Assembly (NCBI GenBank): GCA_044448905.1
Contig: JBIOHJ010000106.1
Coordinates: 1 to 11,200 of the forward strand
Origin: JBIOHJ01 sp044448905
GTDB taxonomy: Bacteria > Bacteroidota > Bacteroidia > AKYH767-A > OLB10
Length of the DNA stretch: 11,200 bases
Reading direction: 5' to 3'
The position numbers and the translations under genes were made by a program. The notes beneath the pieces are model-generated. The model worked only from the letters and a program-made list of their open reading frames with translations. It was not told the DNA's origin and made no database searches. Below are positions 6,655-11,200 of this stretch, in pieces. How positions within the stretch are numbered: position 1 is the stretch's first letter; every line of letters begins with the position of its first letter.

Positions 6655-9543
6655 ATGCCTGTAAATAATAGTTTTGATACTCTCGACCCCAAAAAATTTA
6701 TTCTGATAAAAGGAGCGGCTGTTCACAATTTAAAAAAAGTGGATGTTGCCATCCCGCGGACTAATTTTGTAGTCATAACGGGATTGAGTGGTTCCGGAAA
6801 ATCCTCTCTTGCTTTTGATACGCTTTATGCCGAAGGACAACGCAGGTATGTGGAAAGCCTTTCGTCTTATGCCCGCCAGTTTATCGGCAGAATGGATAAA
6901 CCCGAGGTGGATTACATTAAAGGCATTGCTCCCGCTATCGCCATTGAGCAAAAAGTAAATACACGCAACCCGCGTTCAACTGTAGGAACGAGCACAGAGA
7001 TTTACGATTACCTTAAATTGCTTTTTGCGCGTATTGGAAAAACGTATTCACCGGTAAGCGGAAAACTTGTAAAGAAACATTCGGTGAGCGATGCGGTTGA
7101 CTTTACAAAATCATTAGATGCAGGAACAAAAATTTTTATTTATGCACCGCTTACCATTCATCCCGGAAGAAACCTGAATGACGAACTTAATATTCTTCTT
7201 CAAAAGGGTTTTGCAAGAATAAAATATGAAAATAAACAGGAACGTATTGAAGATTTATTATATAATGGATTGGGAACGTCAAAAGCAAAAAGTAAAAAGA
7301 CTGAAGCAAAGAGTGAAAAACCTGTCGTTCATAAACCGGCATGGATTCTTATTGACAGGTTGGTAATTGAAAAAACAGATGATGCTGACTTTTATTCCCG
7401 GATTGCTGACTCCGTTCAAACTTCATTTTATGAAGGCAACGGATGCTGCATGATTGAAACGGTTGATAAAAAAGATTCCTCATCTGAATTTAGTTTTAGC
7501 AATAAGTTTGAAGCTGATGGAATTTTATTTGAAGAACCCTCCACTCATCTATTCAGCTTTAACAATCCGTATGGCGCTTGTAAAAATTGCGAAGGATTTG
7601 GAAATGTGATTGGAATTGACAGCGATTTGGTAGTTCCCGATAAAAGTTTATCGGTATATGATGGCGCGATTGCGCCCTGGCGTGGCGAAAAAATGAGCGA
7701 ATGGCTGAATGAATTGCTTAAGAGTGCGTATAAATTTAACTTTCCCATCCACCGCCCGTTTCACGAATTAAATGAATATGATAAGCAATTGCTTTGGAAA
7801 GGAAATAAATATTTTAAAGGGCTTGATGCGTTTTTCCGGTATGTTGAAGAACAGGTTTACAAAATTCAATACCGCGTTATGTTGTCTCGCTACCGTGGAA
7901 AAACTGTTTGCCCTTCCTGCAAAGGCTCACGCCTAAGGTGTGATGCTAATTATGTAAAAGTTGGCGGAAAGTCTATTACCGAAATTGTTTTGATGCAGGT
8001 AAATGAAAACCTCAGGTTTTTTAAAAACGAATTAAAGTTAGATCCGCACGATAGCCAGGTTGCTAAGCGATTGCTTATTGAAATAACAAACCGGTTGCAA
8101 TTTTTATTTGATGTCGGGTTAGGATATCTTACTTTGAATCGCTTATCAAATACGTTATCAGGCGGTGAATCGCAGCGTATAAATCTTGCAACTTCTTTGG
8201 GTAGTAGCTTGGTTGGCTCCATGTATATTTTAGATGAACCGAGCATTGGTTTGCATCCCCGCGATACGCAACGTTTGATTTCAGTTTTAAAATCATTGCA
8301 AAAACTTGGTAACACGGTAATCATTGTTGAACACGATGAAGAAATCATGCGTTCGGCAGATGAATTAATTGACATTGGTCCTATGGCAGGAACGCATGGC
8401 GGAGAATTAATTTTCCAGGGAAACTTTAAAGAATTACTTCGTGATAAGGAAAGTTATACAGCCAGGTATCTGAACGGAATTGAATCAATTCCTGTACCAC
8501 TACAACGGAAAAAATGGAAAAATTTTATAGGGATAAAAGGTGCGCGTGAAAATAACCTCAAAGGGTTTGATGTTAAATTTCCGCTAGGAATTATGACAGC
8601 TGTTACCGGGGTAAGTGGTTCGGGAAAAACTTCACTCGTAAAAAAAATTCTTTACCCTTCTATAAAAAAAATACTTGGCGGATATGGGGAGCAAACTGGT
8701 AATTACCAAAAAATGGAAGGCGATTTTGCGACTATTTCTGCCGCTGAGCTCATTGACCAGAATCCAATCGGAAAATCTTCGCGCTCCAACCCGGTTACTT
8801 ATGTTAAAGCGTACGATGAAATACGAGCGCTGTTTGCCGAAACCCCTGTTGCTCGCACTCGCGGATTTAAGCCCTCCCATTTTTCTTTTAATGTTGATGG
8901 TGGGAGGTGCGAAGTATGCCAGGGCGAAGGTGAAGTAACGATAGAAATGCAGTTTATGGCTGACATTCACCTGAAGTGTGAAGCCTGTAAAGGAAAACGG
9001 TTTAAGGATGATATCCTGATGGCAATTTATAAAGAGCAAAATATTTTTGATGTCCTTAGAATGACAGTTGATGATGCGCTGATTTTTTTTCAAAGCCAGG
9101 CTTTAAGTAAATATGCTCACCTTGAGCAAAAAATAATTTTAAAACTAAAACCACTGGCTGATGTTGGATTGGGTTATGTTTGCCTCGGACAATCATCTTC
9201 CACCTTAAGCGGTGGAGAAGCACAACGAATAAAGCTCGCTTCTTTTATTGGTAAGGGAGGAGGTTCCGGAAATACTCTTTTTGTATTTGATGAGCCGACA
9301 ACCGGTTTGCATTTTCATGACATCAAAAAATTACTCGATGCTTTTAATGCGCTTATCCGGCAGGGAAATACTGTTATTGTAATTGAGCACAATCTCGAAG
9401 TAATCAAATGTGCCGACTGGGTTATTGATTTAGGCCCGGAAGGAGGCGATGATGGAGGGCAACTTTTGTTTGAAGGTACACCCGAAAACCTGGTGAAGTG
9501 TGAGAAATCGATAACGGCTTCTTATTTGAAAGAAAAAATTTAG
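6655..9543 (+). CDS. uvrA: UvrABC excision repair ATPase, subunit A
   Basis: UvrA is the damage-recognition ATPase of nucleotide excision repair; as a dimer it scans DNA and loads UvrB. The 962 residues carry two ABC ATPase halves: Walker A GLSGSGKS (43-50) with signature LSGGESQR (501-508) and ILDEPSIGL, then Walker A GVSGSGKT (652-659) with LSGGEAQR (851-858) and VFDEPTTGL. The C-terminal zinc module is complete (Cys752, 755, 775, 778; C-x2-C-x19-C-x2-C). In the N-terminal zinc module only the second pair remains (Cys309/312); the first pair is replaced by ADGI (287-290). CPSC is present at 419-422. The UvrB-binding region is retained, so this is a UvrA1-type protein, with a Lys-rich insert near 209-223. 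I chose ATG 6655 over the GTG at 6619 because the GTG lies upstream of the promoter -7 element and adds 12 atypical residues. The stop is TAG. It is slightly longer than the E. coli protein (940). Confidence 0.95.
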   Translation: MPVNNSFDTLDPKKFILIKGAAVHNLKKVDVAIPRTNFVVITGLSGSGKSSLAFDTLYAEGQRRYVESLSSYARQFIGRMDKPEVDYIKGIAPAIAIEQKVNTRNPRSTVGTSTEIYDYLKLLFARIGKTYSPVSGKLVKKHSVSDAVDFTKSLDAGTKIFIYAPLTIHPGRNLNDELNILLQKGFARIKYENKQERIEDLLYNGLGTSKAKSKKTEAKSEKPVVHKPAWILIDRLVIEKTDDADFYSRIADSVQTSFYEGNGCCMIETVDKKDSSSEFSFSNKFEADGILFEEPSTHLFSFNNPYGACKNCEGFGNVIGIDSDLVVPDKSLSVYDGAIAPWRGEKMSEWLNELLKSAYKFNFPIHRPFHELNEYDKQLLWKGNKYFKGLDAFFRYVEEQVYKIQYRVMLSRYRGKTVCPSCKGSRLRCDANYVKVGGKSITEIVLMQVNENLRFFKNELKLDPHDSQVAKRLLIEITNRLQFLFDVGLGYLTLNRLSNTLSGGESQRINLATSLGSSLVGSMYILDEPSIGLHPRDTQRLISVLKSLQKLGNTVIIVEHDEEIMRSADELIDIGPMAGTHGGELIFQGNFKELLRDKESYTARYLNGIESIPVPLQRKKWKNFIGIKGARENNLKGFDVKFPLGIMTAVTGVSGSGKTSLVKKILYPSIKKILGGYGEQTGNYQKMEGDFATISAAELIDQNPIGKSSRSNPVTYVKAYDEIRALFAETPVARTRGFKPSHFSFNVDGGRCEVCQGEGEVTIEMQFMADIHLKCEACKGKRFKDDILMAIYKEQNIFDVLRMTVDDALIFFQSQALSKYAHLEQKIILKLKPLADVGLGYVCLGQSSSTLSGGEAQRIKLASFIGKGGGSGNTLFVFDEPTTGLHFHDIKKLLDAFNALIRQGNTVIVIEHNLEVIKCADWVIDLGPEGGDDGGQLLFEGTPENLVKCEKSITASYLKEKI

Positions 9544-9560
9544 CTGCCCGTTAACCTGCG

Positions 9561-9590
9561 AAAAAAAATTGAAAGCGCTAAACCGCTTTT
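9561..9590 (-). terminator. Hairpin between convergent genes, probably bidirectional
   Basis: AAAGCG (9572-9577) pairs with CGCTTT (9584-9589) around a 6-base loop. Read on the minus strand the stem is followed by CAA and eight T (9568-9561), a good terminator for the receiver/PAS gene. Read on the plus strand it follows uvrA and ends in four T, a weaker signal. The stem lies inside the last codons of the minus-strand gene. Confidence 0.55.
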
Positions 9591-11170
9591 ACATCTTTAA
9601 CTATCAATTCGATTTTTGCAGGACGGTTTGTCATTGAACGGATATTAAAAATAAGCATTACTGTATTTTCTTTGCTCATCAGGCTGCGACAGGAAGATTC
9701 AACTTTAATTAAATCACCATTTTTACGTCTCACTGAAAATTTGAAAACAGATGTGTACCCTTGCACATGGGTGAGCTTGACAATTTCCTCTTTGAATGCC
9801 GGCAAATCTTTATCGCGAATAAAATTCTTAAAATTTTTCCCGGCCGTCTCTCCGGGTGTATATCCACAAAGTTTTTGAAAAGAATTGTTCTGAAAATTTA
9901 TTACTCCCTCCGCGTTGGTAACCAAAACTGAGTCGGGTGCGTTTTCGGAAATCATTCTGAAAAATTCTTCATTTTTGCTTTGATAAGGATCCGAACGCAA
10001 AGTCTTGGTCATGTTAATCATTGAACAAATCATTCTCACCGGCTTTTGGTTTTCGTCATATATAAGAATTCCACGGTCGTAGATTTTAAATTCGCGATTT
10101 CCTGTACCTATGTAACGGTATTCTTCAATCCAAAGCCTGGTTCCTTCCTCGACACACTTTTTAAAACTGGCGAGTACTCTGTTTATGTCTTCGGGGTGAA
10201 CATTTTTTTTCCACAAATCAAAGCTCAACCTGGCGTTTTTGGGATCAAACCCGAAAACTGAATAAAAATTATCGTTACACCATATCTGGTCATTAACCAT
10301 ATCCCAATCTATAATAATATCATCCATAGCCTGCATCACAATGTTAAATCGTTCTTCACTTTTTTTAAGCTCTTCTTCGGCACGTAATATGTCGGTAATA
10401 TCTTTGCTAACATACATCACATTATAAACAGCGCCTTCTTCATCGCGGAGCGGAATAGCTTGTGAAAACATGGTTTTAACTTTTCCTTTCGTGGTAATCA
10501 TGCGGAACTGGAGCTTATCGCGGTGCCCGCGTGATGCCTGCTGCTGAAACTTTCCGTACCTGGTTTTGTCATCAGGATGAATCATTTCTATTGTCTTTTG
10601 CCCTTTTAGGTTTCCAACCGAATCAGCTTCGATCATTTTCAGCCCGGCCTCATTCATATCTAACAACTCACCATTGAGATTTACAATTTTTATGCACTCT
10701 GGTTCATTATTAAAAATACTCCGCATCCGGTCTTCACTTGCTTTCATTTTGTGAAACGCGTTTTCTTTATCTTCTTCGGTTTTATGTTTTTCGATGGCTT
10801 TAATTACTGCTACGGGCAGACGGTTAAGATTATTTTTTAAAACATAATCATCGATGCCGGCTTTGACAAGCTCAATTGCCTGAAGTTCATTTTCGGCTCC
10901 GGCAATAATAATAAATGGAATTTTTTTATGACTCTCCAAAAGTTGATGATATATTTCGGAGGCAACAATATTGGTTGATAAGTATTCAGATAAAATAATT
11001 TCAGGTTTAAAAACCTTTATAGCATGCTTAAATTGGTTTTTATTTTGAGCTATTGAAAATTCTGCATCTAACCCGGTAACTTGAATTATACTGATGATTT
11101 CATCAGCCAGCGTTTGATCAGGTTCAAGCAGCAGAATTTTAATGAGTTCGTTAATAGGGTTTTTAATCAT
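9578..11170 (-). CDS. Degenerate response-regulator receiver with three PAS domains, no kinase
   Basis: A cytosolic signalling protein of 530 residues. Residues about 9-128 form a CheY-like receiver, but the usual phosphoacceptor Asp is Glu62 (IILSEYL), the switch Ser/Thr is Ala90 (FIIIAGA), and only Glu16/Asp18 and Lys112 (DDYVLK) of the site remain. It probably cannot be phosphorylated normally and may be fixed in one state. PAS domains follow at about 146-262, 272-390 and 401-512; the first two end in SKDITD and SMINMTK, and the second contains HPEDINR, typical of PAS_3. No HisKA, HATPase, GGDEF, EAL or DNA-binding domain follows; the protein ends 18 residues after PAS3 with TAG. Relatives usually continue into a histidine kinase, so this is an orphan sensor or adaptor that presumably works through protein contact. 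The ATG at 11170 gives a natural receiver N-terminus and is preceded by an A-rich stretch. It converges on uvrA with 34 bases between the stop codons. Confidence 0.85.
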   Translation of the reverse strand: MIKNPINELIKILLLEPDQTLADEIISIIQVTGLDAEFSIAQNKNQFKHAIKVFKPEIILSEYLSTNIVASEIYHQLLESHKKIPFIIIAGAENELQAIELVKAGIDDYVLKNNLNRLPVAVIKAIEKHKTEEDKENAFHKMKASEDRMRSIFNNEPECIKIVNLNGELLDMNEAGLKMIEADSVGNLKGQKTIEMIHPDDKTRYGKFQQQASRGHRDKLQFRMITTKGKVKTMFSQAIPLRDEEGAVYNVMYVSKDITDILRAEEELKKSEERFNIVMQAMDDIIIDWDMVNDQIWCNDNFYSVFGFDPKNARLSFDLWKKNVHPEDINRVLASFKKCVEEGTRLWIEEYRYIGTGNREFKIYDRGILIYDENQKPVRMICSMINMTKTLRSDPYQSKNEEFFRMISENAPDSVLVTNAEGVINFQNNSFQKLCGYTPGETAGKNFKNFIRDKDLPAFKEEIVKLTHVQGYTSVFKFSVRRKNGDLIKVESSCRSLMSKENTVMLIFNIRSMTNRPAKIELIVKDVKAV

Positions 11171-11200
11171 GGTTTGGTTATTTTCTAACAGTGTTCAATT

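Noticed and set aside
7950..8375. 141-codon minus-strand ORF within uvrA
   Set aside because: It is a shadow of the conserved first ABC signature region, with no recognisable protein features.
8632..9093. 153-codon minus-strand ORF within uvrA
   Set aside because: It is antisense to the conserved second ATPase half and zinc module of UvrA, and its translation shows no domain.
9856..9866. DnaA-box-like TATATCCACAA
   Set aside because: It is a single imperfect match inside the coding sequence of the receiver/PAS gene, with no cluster around it.

Overview
The window looks like chromosome from a member of the Bacteroidota, probably an uncultured or environmental lineage near the Chitinophagales/Sphingobacteriales. 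Supporting signs are AT-rich intergenic DNA, several -7 elements of the Bacteroidota type (TAnnTTTG), A-rich leaders with little Shine-Dalgarno signal, the sensor motif ERVRxKAMAM, and a UvrA and a sphingolipid-type acyltransferase that read like the versions I know from this phylum. These are judgements from recognition, not from a search.

Layout, left to right. Positions 1-365 hold no convincing gene. They contain a branched hairpin ending in a T-run and a GC-rich palindromic islet. Positions 366-2102 are a serine beta-lactamase-like hydrolase with TPR and C-terminal domains, broken by one in-frame TAG. Just after it, a 19-codon scrap matches the C-terminus of the next gene, a class III adenylate cyclase with two copies of a sensor domain (2437-4359). 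A very AT-rich 551-base gap follows, with a five-copy AAACATT array, two candidate promoters and a possible leader ORF. It leads to a PLP-dependent alpha-oxoamine synthase (4911-6155), probably the first enzyme of sphingolipid or sulfonolipid synthesis. Two tiny lysine-rich genes (6255-6410 and 6445-6528) share a repeated module and end at a strong hairpin terminator. uvrA (6655-9543) has its own promoter and converges on a minus-strand gene (9578-11170) for a degenerate receiver plus three PAS domains and no kinase. A small hairpin near 9563-9590 probably stops transcription from both sides.

The genes do not form one evident pathway. Themes are signalling (cyclase, receiver/PAS protein), membrane lipid synthesis and DNA maintenance (UvrA, possible nucleoid proteins). 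TAG is the stop codon of both uvrA and the receiver/PAS gene, so the TAG inside the hydrolase is unlikely to reflect a recoded genome. I see no phage, CRISPR, insertion sequence, tRNA or rRNA, and no clearly new multi-gene system. The most interesting items are the paired lysine-rich mini-genes, the cyclase remnant beside the intact cyclase, and the repeat-rich leader of the acyltransferase.
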